Below are positions 38,048-46,786 of a DNA stretch of 64,000 nt, one piece after another. The notes under the pieces were generated by a model. The model was given only the letters and a program-made list of their open reading frames with translations. It did not search any database and was not told the origin of the DNA. The first letter of the stretch is position 1; each line of letters starts with the position of its first letter. The stretch is from the NCBI GenBank assembly GCA_944322605.1, contig CALUPD010000037.1, positions 62,001 through 126,000 of the forward strand, read 5' to 3'. The translations under genes and the position numbers were made by a program. The DNA comes from an uncultured Bacteroidales bacterium (GTDB lineage Bacteria; Bacteroidota; Bacteroidia; Bacteroidales; UBA932).

Positions 38048-38065
38048 TAACTTTGCGCAAAGTTA
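38048..38065. promoter_or_regulatory. 18-bp perfect palindrome carrying back-to-back -7 boxes
   Basis: TAACTTTGCGCAAAGTTA reads the same on both strands, so each strand shows a TAACTTTG -7 element. It lies 40 bp before mdh and 106 bp before ybeY. No well-spaced -33 element was found for either direction, so the palindrome may also be an operator. Confidence 0.45.
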
Positions 38066-38170
38066 GCGGAAATAAACCGCGCTTGAAAACATTGGCCGTC
38101 ATTCCGGCAGGGATAAGTTCAAGTTTGCAGCCGCAAAGCGGAAAAATACAAATGGGATGTTTCAATATCC

Positions 38171-38635
38171 ATGCCATTTAATAGATATTTCATTATGATT
38201 TGTTTTGTTGAACAGGATACGCCTTTCAGGTTAAAAAACAGGAAAATGCACAAGCAATGGATTAAAGGGGCCATTCTCTCCGAAGGAGCGGTCCCCGGCG
38301 ATCTCAACTTCGTCTTTTGCAGCGATCCCTGTCTTTTGGAGGTGAACAGGAAATTCCTCGGGCATGATTATTATACGGACGTGATTACCTTCGATTATGT
38401 AGAGGATGGAAAAATTTCCGGAGACGTGATGATAAGCGTCGATACCGTGCTGGCCAATTCCAAGGAGTACGGGACAGGTTTCGACAACGAACTCTCCAGG
38501 GTCATGATTCATGGCGTGCTTCATTTATTGGGATATGACGACCACAATGACGAAGATGTCAGGATAATGAGGGAGAAAGAAAATTTTTATTTGTCTCAGC
38601 TACAGGGTATTCTTAAAGGCGCAGCTTCGCATTGA
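38171..38635 (+). CDS. ybeY: endoribonuclease YbeY (16S rRNA maturation)
   Basis: 154 residues, or 146 if started at the MICFVEQ ATG (38195). Zinc-binding signature HGVLHLLGYDDH with His114, His118 and His125. Preceding strands DLNFVFCSDPCLLEVNRKFLGHDYYTDVITF are typical. YbeY trims the 16S rRNA 3' end and takes part in ribosome quality control. Lies 35 bp upstream of mnmG on the same strand. Confidence 0.93.
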   Translation: MPFNRYFIMICFVEQDTPFRLKNRKMHKQWIKGAILSEGAVPGDLNFVFCSDPCLLEVNRKFLGHDYYTDVITFDYVEDGKISGDVMISVDTVLANSKEYGTGFDNELSRVMIHGVLHLLGYDDHNDEDVRIMREKENFYLSQLQGILKGAASH

Positions 38636-38670
38636 CGGTGTCGCCTGGAAAAATTTCAGATATATAGGAG

Positions 38671-40680
38671 ATGATTGCCAACAGGTACGATATTATAGTC
38701 ATCGGGGCAGGGCATGCCGGGTGCGAGGCTGCGGCCGCAGCGGCGAACATGGGAATGAAAGTCCTTTTGCTTACAATGGACATGAACAAGATTGCCCAGA
38801 TGTCATGCAATCCCGCGATCGGAGGAGTGGCAAAAGGCCAGATTGTCCGCGAAATCGACGCGATGGGCGGTTACACAGGCCTTGTCACGGATGCGAGCAC
38901 ATTGCAATTCAGGATGTTGAACAGGTCCAAGGGCGCGGCTATGTGGAGTCCGCGCGCGCAATGCGACAGAGTGCATTTTTCTTTGAATTGGAGGTATGTC
39001 CTTGAAAATATTCCCAATCTGGATTTATGGCAGGACACGGTAGTTTCCCTGGTGACTGATTCTACGGGCAGGGTTGCCGGAGTCAGGACAATGCTCGGTT
39101 CGGAGTTCGTCTCAAAGGCGGTCATATTGACGGCGGGGACTTTCCTGAATGGTAAATTATTTGTAGGACAGTCTGTTACGGAAGGAGGGAGAGTAGGGGA
39201 AATGTCGTCTTACGGTATTTCCGATCAACTGGCGTCCTTAGGCGTGAAATATATGAGGATGAAGACAGGCACCCCTCCGAGGATTGATGCGAGGAGCATA
39301 GACTTCTCAAGGCTCGAAAGGCAGCCCGGAGACCGGTGCCCTTCAAAGTTCTCATTTCTTAACCATCCGTCCCCGGTGCAATCCGGAGTCGAACAGATGT
39401 CATGTTACATGGTGCATACGAATGAACATGTTCATGACATTCTCAGGGAGGGATTCAAGTATTCTCCGCTTTTTACAGGGAAAATTACCGGGATAGGGCC
39501 GAGGTATTGTCCGAGCATAGAAGATAAGTTGAGAACCTTTGCCTCAAAGACTTCCCATCAGCTTTTCCTGGAGCCTGAAGGGTGGAACACGCATGAGTAT
39601 TATTTGCAGGGATTTTCTTCTTCCCTGCCTTTGGAAACCCAGTATAATGCCTTGAGGGCGATACCGGGCTTGGAGAATGTTGTTATCTACAGGCCTGCGT
39701 ATGCTGTGGAATATGATTATTTCGATCCTACCCAGCTCTACCATACGTTGGAATGCAAGGCTTTGCAGGGTTTATACCTCGCAGGACAGGTCAACGGCAC
39801 GACAGGTTATGAAGAGGCTGCCGCCCAAGGAATGATGGCTGGTATAAATGCCGCATTGAAAATCAAAGGCCGGGAACCGTTCGTGCTGAAAAGGGACGAG
39901 GCGTATATTGGCGTGCTGATAGATGATTTGATAACGAAAGGAGTTGACGAGCCTTACAGGATGTTTACTTCCCGCGCCGAGTACAGGATTCTTCTTAGAC
40001 AGGACAATGCCGATTTGCGGTTGACGGAAAAGGCTTACAAAATCGGTTTGGCCAAGGAAGACAGATATGCCTCTTTCAGGAAGAAGTACGACCTGATTGA
40101 TTCGACTGTCGATTTCCTTCAGAACACGAATATCGATCCGGATTCTGCAAATCCGTTTTTAAAAGGGCGGGGGACAAGCGAAATAAACGTGAAAAGAAAA
40201 GTTTCTGATTTGCTGACCCGGCCTCAAATAGATCTTCACGACATGGCTTCTGAGTTCTCAAGCCTCTTCGCCGAGAAGTCTGATTATTTTAAATCATCTT
40301 GCTTTGAAACGGATAGCGCGGCAAGGAGTCTCCTCTCCGGTTATGTATTGGATTCAGCGGTCCCGGAATTTCCGTATAAGGCATGCGGGATGGTGGATTC
40401 CAAACTATGCGTTTTTTATGAGGAGGTTACGGAATCCGTGCAGGTTCTTATAAAGTACGGCGGCTATATCCAACGCGAGAAAAGGCTTGCCGAGAAGATA
40501 TTAAGGTTGGAAGATGTGAGAATCCCCGTAGACTTCGATTATTCGAAGGTTACATCCTTGTCGATAGAATCGCGACAGAAACTTTTGAAGCATAGGCCGC
40601 AGACCATAGCCCAGGCGTCGAGGATTCCAGGGGTGTCTCCAGCTGACATTTCGGTCCTGCTGCTCTTCTTTGGGAGGTAA
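38671..40680 (+). CDS. mnmG: tRNA uridine-5-carboxymethylaminomethyl synthase MnmG (GidA)
   Basis: 669 residues, slightly longer than the common 620-630. FAD-binding [10 protein letters not shown] (12-21), [22 protein letters not shown], the TGTPPRID motif, and the [21 protein letters not shown] signature of the family; C-terminal helical domain that contacts MnmE. With MnmE it modifies U34 of several tRNAs. mnmG is frequently close to the origin of replication, and here a parS cluster follows directly downstream. Confidence 0.97.
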   Translation: MIANRYDIIVIGAGHAGCEAAAAAANMGMKVLLLTMDMNKIAQMSCNPAIGGVAKGQIVREIDAMGGYTGLVTDASTLQFRMLNRSKGAAMWSPRAQCDRVHFSLNWRYVLENIPNLDLWQDTVVSLVTDSTGRVAGVRTMLGSEFVSKAVILTAGTFLNGKLFVGQSVTEGGRVGEMSSYGISDQLASLGVKYMRMKTGTPPRIDARSIDFSRLERQPGDRCPSKFSFLNHPSPVQSGVEQMSCYMVHTNEHVHDILREGFKYSPLFTGKITGIGPRYCPSIEDKLRTFASKTSHQLFLEPEGWNTHEYYLQGFSSSLPLETQYNALRAIPGLENVVIYRPAYAVEYDYFDPTQLYHTLECKALQGLYLAGQVNGTTGYEEAAAQGMMAGINAALKIKGREPFVLKRDEAYIGVLIDDLITKGVDEPYRMFTSRAEYRILLRQDNADLRLTEKAYKIGLAKEDRYASFRKKYDLIDSTVDFLQNTNIDPDSANPFLKGRGTSEINVKRKVSDLLTRPQIDLHDMASEFSSLFAEKSDYFKSSCFETDSAARSLLSGYVLDSAVPEFPYKACGMVDSKLCVFYEEVTESVQVLIKYGGYIQREKRLAEKILRLEDVRIPVDFDYSKVTSLSIESRQKLLKHRPQTIAQASRIPGVSPADISVLLLFFGR

Positions 40681-41192
40681 GATTTTATTCGCATAATTGC
40701 CAATCTTCTCGCAAGCGCAACAAGCATGGGCCGATAGATGTTCGGACCGGCAAATTTTACTATGCCTGCGGACCGGACTACTCCGTTAACGCGCTGATCT
40801 CATCAAAGAACCCGGCGCGCAGCGTGCGGGAGAAATTTTAAGGGTGTGGTGACTCAAAAATGTAATTTCTGCGTTATGCTTAAAATCCTCATGTACATCA
40901 GCACACTGCGGCTTCCTCATCTTCGCAAGCCTTGGGATTCAATCCTTTTGGGCCACCCTCTTCTCATTTTCTCAAGCCTTGGAATTTACTCCCCTTTTTC
41001 AGTCAAACCTCGCGCATAATATGCACGAGAAAACCTGTTGCTATTTCGAAAATGCCGCTAACTGCTTGGAAGTATGGATACTAACTACTTTGTAAACCGG
41101 GGTGTGCTTCGAAAAAAATCTGTGGAAATTGCGCCTTAAAGAATTTACTGCATATGCATGCGGGAGAATTTCGTGAATTAGCTCGTGGGCGA

Positions 41193-41208
41193 TGTTCCAC
41201 GTGGAACA
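41193..41208. promoter_or_regulatory. parS site 1
   Basis: TGTTCCACGTGGAACA, a perfect 16-bp palindrome that fits the general ParB-binding pattern NGTTNCACGTGNAACN. ParB binding is inferred from the pattern. Confidence 0.85.
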
Positions 41209-41505
41209 CCGTGCCATCTGCCGCGAATTTTATGTAGGATACTTGTAGGGTCGTCCTACGTGCGTAATGCCCGCTGCGTTCTCGATTTTATTCATCTTCT
41301 TTTCTGCTCCCGTGTATTCTACGTAGAAACTGTGTTTGTAAGCACGTGTCTTTCTTTTCTGAATCTTCCAACTTTTGTGAACTTTACGTGGAAATATACC
41401 CTTTGATTGGCATATTGCAGCCGTGCTAAAAAAAACTTGGAATTTTCTATCAGTGCGATTTGTGGATGCAATCGCAATGCTTTTCACTTCTTTCAATCCT
41501 ATGAA

Positions 41506-41521
41506 TGTTCCACGTGGAACA
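41506..41521. promoter_or_regulatory. parS site 2
   Basis: Second exact copy of TGTTCCACGTGGAACA, 313 bp from the first. Confidence 0.85.
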
Positions 41522-41930
41522 TATGGTCAGCGATGGGCTTCGACGTTTTTTCCGCGCCAGTATTCCTTGGTGTGAGATGAGCTGAATGCTGAACCCGTCT
41601 ATCGCATTAACGGCTCCCCGCATTAATACTTTAAATGTGTTTGTCCATGCGATTTGCAGATGTATTCACAATGTTTTCTTCATTTTTTCGGGCCTGTGAG
41701 CGTTTCGCGCGGGGAATATGCTCAATCGAGGATGATGCCGTCCTGAAATATTATTCCTGATTGTTCTACGTAAACAAGCTCGAAATAGGATAGGTAATGC
41801 TTGCAGCGGCAATTCTTGGCCCTTTTTGTGTGGAAATTGCTGCGTATGGCATAATCAAATTCTGCTTCATTTCTTGCTCTTATCATCTTTGTGTGAAAAT
41901 TGCTGCGTATGACGCGGGGTCGCTGTCGAA

Positions 41931-41946
41931 TGTTCCACGTGGAACG
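41931..41946. promoter_or_regulatory. parS site 3
   Basis: TGTTCCACGTGGAACG, matching the other two at 15 of 16 positions; 425 bp from site 2 and 64 bp from the end of the GNAT gene. Confidence 0.8.
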
Positions 41947-42009
41947 TCTCGCCTGCATCCGTCCAACATAAAAGGTCCTATTTTTCGTCGAAATTCTGCG
42001 TGGAATATC

Positions 42010-42909
42010 CTATTCCATGAGAAAAACCAAAGGCGGTAGGGCGGAGCTTTTAGATTCAAAGAGTCTATTTGATTTCCCGTTCCCGCTAAAAGGCATGCAC
42101 AGCCCGTATATTTCTGTCTCTACCGCGCTGTTTTCAATCTCTTTGGCCGGATCTGTAGTCGCGGATTTTACAAAAACGACGTCTTTTTTCATATTGAGGG
42201 CGTTTGCTATGAATTCGTTTTCTGCTGCGACATTCGAGTCTGCGACGATAAAATTGTTACGGCATTCTTCGTATTTCCCGATTAGATAGTTTCCGTCCAA
42301 AAATAGAAGCATGTATCCGCTTTTAATTAAATCCGTAATGGCGTAAGCACAGACTTCTTGTTTTGAGAATCTGAGTTTTTGTTCGGAGCGGCATATCTTT
42401 TCGGCCGTCTTTCCTATTATATCCAAGTTTTTGCCGAAATTCTCGGATGTTATTATCTTAAATTTCTTGCCGGGGTTCGGTGAATCTTTTGTGTCGAGCA
42501 AGGAAAGTCTGTGATTCCTGATTAGGGGCAGGGTGAATCCGAGCGATTCATAAAATTTGAAGAGGGATTCCTCTGCCGGCCTTGTTATGATTCCGTCGTA
42601 TCTCTTAGAGCATATGTTGCGGATTTCATTGAACAGGATTCTGCTATATCCATGTCCTCTATGTTCAGGAGGCGTTGCCACGCCGTAAAGATAGGCTAAT
42701 TCGATGTCAGAAAATTCTGATTTTATTATGGAGGCTATCGATAAAATGCTCCCGGTCGAATCCGCTAATCCGTAGGTGTCGATGTGCGGATAACAATATT
42801 TGAAAAACGAAGACAGGTATTCATTGTCATCTATGAATGATTTTCTCCAAATTTCTTTCGCATTGCCGATATTTGAAATGTCGAGTTTTTTAATTGATAA
42901 TGCTGCCAT
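42010..42909 (-). CDS. GNAT-family N-acetyltransferase
   Basis: 299 residues. The acetyl-CoA-binding motif A is VATPPEHRGHGYSRILFNEI (about 75-95), with FYESLGF further on, typical of the GNAT fold. The N-terminal third has the usual sensing strands, and the C-terminal 130 residues form a second, poorly conserved GNAT-like or lid domain. The acceptor substrate is unknown. Stands alone between the parS region and the secG operon; no partner gene. Confidence 0.8.
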   Translation of the reverse strand: MAALSIKKLDISNIGNAKEIWRKSFIDDNEYLSSFFKYCYPHIDTYGLADSTGSILSIASIIKSEFSDIELAYLYGVATPPEHRGHGYSRILFNEIRNICSKRYDGIITRPAEESLFKFYESLGFTLPLIRNHRLSLLDTKDSPNPGKKFKIITSENFGKNLDIIGKTAEKICRSEQKLRFSKQEVCAYAITDLIKSGYMLLFLDGNYLIGKYEECRNNFIVADSNVAAENEFIANALNMKKDVVFVKSATTDPAKEIENSAVETEIYGLCMPFSGNGKSNRLFESKSSALPPLVFLME

Positions 42910-43460
42910 GTGTTATTGAAGTCAAATTTAAGTAGGAAGGTGTTAAGTGTTGATTTATAGAGAAAATTCGGTGATTATACGATGCGTGTCATGAATTTGA
43001 AATCTTAAATGCTTACTCGCAAAATGCCTTGGATAGATAAGCATAGGTAGAGTCAATGAAAAAGTGCAACATGAAGTAAAATTACGACAAAAGTTTAAAG
43101 AACTGCCTGTCAATGCAACTTTTATTGCAAAGATGCGAAAGACGATCTTTTTGGCAATCAAATCATGGTTTTTCCATTGTCCGGCGGTTTATAATCAGTT
43201 GAATCTGCATAGGGCAGGCATAGAATGTCCGGAACGGTAATTCTCCTGCACCAAGGTTGAATCCCTCCCGCACGCTGCCTGCTACAGATACTATGGTCGA
43301 CACTCCTGGCTGCACTTATGTCAGGGCAATATTAAGATTTCCGGTTGCATGAAGGCCAGGGATGCACTTCCTCCTGGCTGCGCTTATGTCGGGAATATGC
43401 GGATAGGATGTGAGACTCCTCTGCGCAAATATGGTAGCCTCGTAAATGCTGCTCGATAAT
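42910..43460. other. non-coding spacer with imperfect direct repeat
   Basis: About 550 bases without a gene. CTCCTGGCTGCACTTATGTC (43304-43323) recurs as CTCCTGGCTGCGCTTATGTC (43369-43388), each followed by a GGG run. The first 250 bases are AT-rich. No RNA gene recognised. Confidence 0.45.
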
Positions 43461-43500
43461 AAAAAAAGGCATGGCGATTCAAATCGCCACGCCTTTTATT
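43461..43500 (-). terminator. terminator of the sigma54-lptE-secG operon
   Basis: Arms AAAAGGCATGGCGATT and AATCGCCACGCCTTTT with a 3-nt loop and one mismatch, flanked by A/T runs so it works on both strands. It lies 17 bp after the secG stop. Confidence 0.85.
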
Positions 43501-43516
43501 TTTTTGTAAGCAATAT

Positions 43517-43882
43517 TTACTGAGCGTTTTCAGTTGCTGCCGCATCTTCAGCAGGTGCGGATTCCGTATCTTCGATAGTAGGGAATTGCGGAATTTCTCC
43601 CTGGACAGGAACGCTCCTTTCTATTCTTTCCTGAATCATCGATGATGTGTTGCTTTTGTTCGTTGAAACGAATGCGGTTGCCGCTATGCAAAGCACGATG
43701 ATTAAAATAGCCAGCACCCATGTCGCTTTTTCCAGAATGTCCGCTGTCTGGCGTACTCCGAATGTCTGATTTCCCGCAGCAAAATTGGCTGCAAGTCCGC
43801 CGCCTTTCGAATTCTGCATTAAAACGCAAATAGTCAATAATATGCTCAGTATTACAACTACTATGGAAATGAATATGTACAT
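43517..43882 (-). CDS. secG: preprotein translocase subunit SecG
   Basis: 121 residues. Two transmembrane helices (about 3-20 and 52-72) separated by the conserved MQNSKGGGLAANF and GVRQTADILEKATW loop. The C-terminal tail is long, acidic and Ala-rich, as in Bacteroidota. Part of the SecYEG channel. Last gene of the operon, 2 bp after the TPR-like gene. Confidence 0.95.
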   Translation of the reverse strand: MYIFISIVVVILSILLTICVLMQNSKGGGLAANFAAGNQTFGVRQTADILEKATWVLAILIIVLCIAATAFVSTNKSNTSSMIQERIERSVPVQGEIPQFPTIEDTESAPAEDAAATENAQ

Positions 43883-43884
43883 AT

Positions 43885-44511
43885 TTAATTAATTTTTGTT
43901 TTCAGTTTATCGATAAGACTCGCAAAGTAAGCACTTTTTTTCGGATATAGCAAAATTAGTTTGGAATAGACGTCTATGGCCCTGTCATATAACTCTTGTT
44001 CGACATAGATTTCGGCAAGCGTTTCGGTATAGAATTTCGCATCATCGAAATTGTCGCTTGCTTCCAGGTCCACGGTAAGCGCGTCGTTGAATTCTTCGCG
44101 TACTACTAACGACTTGTCCCTTCCCATTTCCGCATTTGCGGCTTCAAGCTCGCTTTGGTTGAAATAGTCTCCGCCTGCGATATATGCGCCAGCCCTGTTG
44201 TCGGACGGAATAACTGCCGATTCTTCTTTCTCTTTTATGGCCGTCGTGAAAGGAGAGCCGTATCCGGTCTCGAAATTCAGGTTGAGATCTATGGCCCGGC
44301 TCGTTTCCCGGTAGTACCCTCTTGCTATTTCATACAGGATGTTCCTTTTTGGAAAACTGAGGGCCATGGCCCGTTTGTCGGACTCTTTTAATTCCTCGCA
44401 GGACTCGTGTAGCCGTATGGCCAGTTCTTTTATGGCAGGAGCATACCATGGATATTCGTCCACGATTCTTTTGATGTCATGCGTGCCATATTGTCGTAGC
44501 GGCTTTTTCAT
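43885..44511 (-). CDS. conserved protein with C-terminal TPR
   Basis: 208 residues, no signal peptide, predicted cytoplasmic. A helical N-terminus (DIKRIVDEYPWYAPAIKELAIRLHES) and a C-terminal TPR (AKFYTETLAEIYVEQELYDRAIDVYSKLILLYPKKSAYFASLIDKLK). The middle is poorly conserved in character. It is separated by 2 bp from both lptE and secG, so it belongs to that operon; the same position is held by TPR-like genes in other Bacteroidales. Function unknown. Confidence 0.85.
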   Translation of the reverse strand: MKKPLRQYGTHDIKRIVDEYPWYAPAIKELAIRLHESCEELKESDKRAMALSFPKRNILYEIARGYYRETSRAIDLNLNFETGYGSPFTTAIKEKEESAVIPSDNRAGAYIAGGDYFNQSELEAANAEMGRDKSLVVREEFNDALTVDLEASDNFDDAKFYTETLAEIYVEQELYDRAIDVYSKLILLYPKKSAYFASLIDKLKTKIN

Positions 44512-44513
44512 GG

Positions 44514-45020
44514 TTACCAGTTTGCTACTGTAGCGTTGAATACGTCTTCGACTATTTTCTCGACGATGGTGTCTACGAGTTCCCCTTCCACCTGGTCGAG
44601 CGTGTAATTCGAATCGTAATCTTCGAATCCGGAGAACGACCTTTCAAAGTCCTCTTCAGGGTGTTTCCTGTTTATGAAATTGATTTTTACCGTGATTGTA
44701 AGCCTGGTCTTTGACGAGACTTCGTCTGCGGTAACGCCGAGCGACCTTGTGTCGTATCCGGTTATTTCTCCGCTTACTTCAAGGTCTCCGTCCATGGTCA
44801 ACATTTGCAGGTTAGTGAACCTTACGTATCTGTCCGTCAGGGCTTCGGTGAGGGTATTGCTTAGGATCGGGTTTACTCTCATCGCCCTGTTTTCTATAGG
44901 GGCCACGGTTATCGTCTTCACGTCTTCGGCTATGGAAGTGCCGACGAAAGAATATATGCCGCATGAGCTGAACGAAAGCAATGCTGCTACGGCTGATATT
45001 ATGAATATGATTTTTCTCAT
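44514..45020 (-). CDS. lptE: LPS assembly lipoprotein LptE
   Basis: 168 residues. Lipobox FSSC (Cys20) followed by GIYSFVGTSIAEDVKTITVAPIENRA and LSNTLTEALTDRYVRFTNLQML, features of the LptE family in Bacteroidota. LptE plugs the LptD barrel and helps insert lipopolysaccharide in the outer membrane. The start overlaps the sigma54 activator stop by 4 bp (45017-45020, ATGA), so translation is coupled. Confidence 0.88.
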   Translation of the reverse strand: MRKIIFIISAVAALLSFSSCGIYSFVGTSIAEDVKTITVAPIENRAMRVNPILSNTLTEALTDRYVRFTNLQMLTMDGDLEVSGEITGYDTRSLGVTADEVSSKTRLTITVKINFINRKHPEEDFERSFSGFEDYDSNYTLDQVEGELVDTIVEKIVEDVFNATVANW

Positions 45021-46291
45021 TTGAGATCTTTTAATTTTCTGTATAACGTGCGTTCGGAAATTCCTAATTCCTGCGCGGCTGCCTTGCGTTTGCCGTGATG
45101 TTTTTCCAATGCCTTCTTTATGAGTTCTTCGCTTGCATCCTGTATGGACAGGGAGTTTTTGCTTTCCTGGATGATTACCGGCGTCACGTCTTCTGTCATG
45201 TGTTCCGGAATATGGGTAATGGTTTGCGCAGTCCCGCTGTCGGGCTGGCTTATCGATGTCACGACGACGTTCGGGTTATTGTCCGTCCCGTTTTTGAAGG
45301 ATTCCTGTCCGTAGCCTATGGCCCTGCCGTCAGCGTTTTTACGGGGTATTTCCAGGAATTCTCGGCCTTTGAGGGCGTTCAGTTCGCTCCTCATTTCTTC
45401 GACTTCTTTTTGCAGCTTGAGCAATACCCTGTTGAACAAGTCCCTTTCCGATATGAAGTCAGAATAGCTTTTCGGATCTCCGGCAGGCACCGGAAGGGTA
45501 TTGTCGCTTTCTGCCGGGAGGTATGACCTGAGAGTGCCGGCGGAAATGACCCTGTTCTGTTCAAGGACGGACATTTGTTCTGCCACGTTTTTCAATTGCC
45601 GGATGTTTCCCGGCCACCTGTAATTTTCGAGCAGTTCCCTGGCCTGGGGATCGAGCTTGATGGCCGGCATCTTGTACTTGTCGGAGAAGTCCAGCACGAA
45701 TTTCCGGAACAGAAGGTAGATGTCTTCCTTGTTCCTGTCCCTCAATGCAGGCATGACGATAGGGACCGTGTTCAGCCTGTAATAAAGGTCTTCCCTGAAT
45801 TTCCCCGAATGAATCGCGTTTTTCAGATTGACATTGGTCGCTGCCACTACGCGGACATTGCATTTCTGGACTTTGGAAGATCCCACTCTCATGAAATCTC
45901 CGTTTTGAAGAACCCTGAGAAGCCTTGCCTGTGTCGGCAACGGCAGTTCCGCCACTTCGTCAAGGAATATCGTGCCCCCGTCAGCGACCTCGAAATATCC
46001 TTTTCTTGCTTCGGTCGCCCCGGTGAATGATCCTTTTTCATGCCCGAACAATTCGGAGTCGATAGTCCCTTCCGGAATCGCCCCGCAGTTCACGGCTATG
46101 TAAAGCGCGTGCTTTCTCGGGCTGAACTGATGTATGATTTGCGGAATAGACTCTTTTCCGACCCCGCTTTCTCCAGTTACTAAAACTGACAGGTCGGTGC
46201 CGGCTACCTTTGTCGCTATTTCGATAGCCCTGTTCAGCATCGTGTCGTTTCCTATGATGCCGAATCTTTCTTTGATAGAAGTTAAATCCAT
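45017..46291 (-). CDS. sigma54-dependent transcriptional activator without receiver domain
   Basis: 424 residues from MDLTSIKERFG; three more codons are possible. It starts almost directly with the AAA+ domain: Walker A GESGVGKE (40-47), sigma54-contact loop GSFTGA (87-92; the canonical form is GAFTGA), Walker B GGTIFLDEVAELP, and sensor II WPGNIRQLKN. A variable region (about 255-365) contains a short coiled coil (LQKEVEEMRSELNALKG), and the C-terminus is a Fis-type HTH (AAAQELGISERTLYRKLKDL). It lacks receiver, GAF or PAS input, so control must come from another protein or expression level. First gene of the lptE-TPR-secG operon. Confidence 0.92.
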   Translation of the reverse strand: MDLTSIKERFGIIGNDTMLNRAIEIATKVAGTDLSVLVTGESGVGKESIPQIIHQFSPRKHALYIAVNCGAIPEGTIDSELFGHEKGSFTGATEARKGYFEVADGGTIFLDEVAELPLPTQARLLRVLQNGDFMRVGSSKVQKCNVRVVAATNVNLKNAIHSGKFREDLYYRLNTVPIVMPALRDRNKEDIYLLFRKFVLDFSDKYKMPAIKLDPQARELLENYRWPGNIRQLKNVAEQMSVLEQNRVISAGTLRSYLPAESDNTLPVPAGDPKSYSDFISERDLFNRVLLKLQKEVEEMRSELNALKGREFLEIPRKNADGRAIGYGQESFKNGTDNNPNVVVTSISQPDSGTAQTITHIPEHMTEDVTPVIIQESKNSLSIQDASEELIKKALEKHHGKRKAAAQELGISERTLYRKLKDLK

Positions 46292-46300
46292 AAGTCGCAA

Positions 46301-46738
46301 AGTTATAAAAAAATATTTGAGTTTCTTCCCGGCTTCGGCTTATTGCGCAAGGCCTCTTTTTATAGTCCGTTTTGCGGTGTGAGGAATTTGTCCTCAAATT
46401 GAGGGAATGCGTGACTGAATCCATGGATGCCCGATTGTCCGGCGATTCCTGGCAGGCGGATTCGTCCCGGCCGTGGGCCTTTTGGCGATTGACCGCATTA
46501 TTGCCATGGAGCAAGCGCAGTCCGCAAATGCCATGGCCGATAAATCTCGGCAATGCCTGCGGCGCGGGCATCCTGCCGGCGAAATGCGGTTCGCGGGACA
46601 TCCGGCGGCGCTGCCGTCCGAACCTTCCACGGCTTGCATGCCCAATGGATAGTTCGGCAGATGACCATGGTCATTTTTCAACGCGCGCCGTGCGGAATGG
46701 AATTTGGAGTGTAAATTTCAGAATTGCCAATAATTCTC
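46301..46738. other. GC-rich non-coding spacer
   Basis: About 440 bases between the divergent sigma54 activator and the OmpA/TPR lipoprotein. Much of it is rich in GC with words such as GCCGG and GGCGG, unlike the usual AT-rich spacers. Open frames on both strands lack domain character. No hairpin-plus-T-run or RNA gene recognised. Confidence 0.4.
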
Positions 46739-46746
46739 TATATTTG
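46739..46746 (+). promoter_or_regulatory. -7 element of the OmpA/TPR lipoprotein gene
   Basis: TATATTTG, 40 bp upstream of the preferred ATG at 46787. It excludes the earlier in-frame ATG at 46724 as the start from this promoter. Confidence 0.45.
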
Positions 46747-46786
46747 CGAAAATAAGAGTCGGGAAACTTATTTAAATTATAATACA

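Larger units (their letters stand above)
40681..42009. other. 1.3-kb non-coding centromere-like region
   Basis: No convincing gene on either strand; short open frames here have no domain and overlap the palindromes. The region holds two exact and one near-exact parS palindromes plus decayed versions: TTCTACGTAGAA at 41317, TTTACGTGGAAA at 41393, GTTCTACGTAAAC at 41763, and GTTTCGCGCGGGGAA near 41703. It also has repeated stretches such as GTGTGGAAATTGCTGCGTATG (41828) and GTGTGAAAATTGCTGCGTATG (41892). The first 200 bases are GC-rich and without visible features. Confidence 0.7.

Noticed and set aside
41185-41406. Open frames in the parS region
   Set aside because: They run through the palindromes, have no start context or recognisable domain, and are cysteine- and phenylalanine-rich as expected of random translation.
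41193-41946. Palindromes as ordinary operators of a transcription factor
   Set aside because: The exact fit to the ParB pattern, three copies and a large gene-free region make parS more likely; no promoter boxes are attached to them.
43304-43391. Short spaced repeats as a CRISPR array
   Set aside because: Only two imperfect copies, irregular in surrounding sequence, and no cas genes in the window.
46394-46681. 95-codon minus-strand frame in the GC-rich spacer
   Set aside because: High Ala/Arg/Pro/Cys content without hydrophobic pattern or domain, and no start context; looks like GC-rich random frame.
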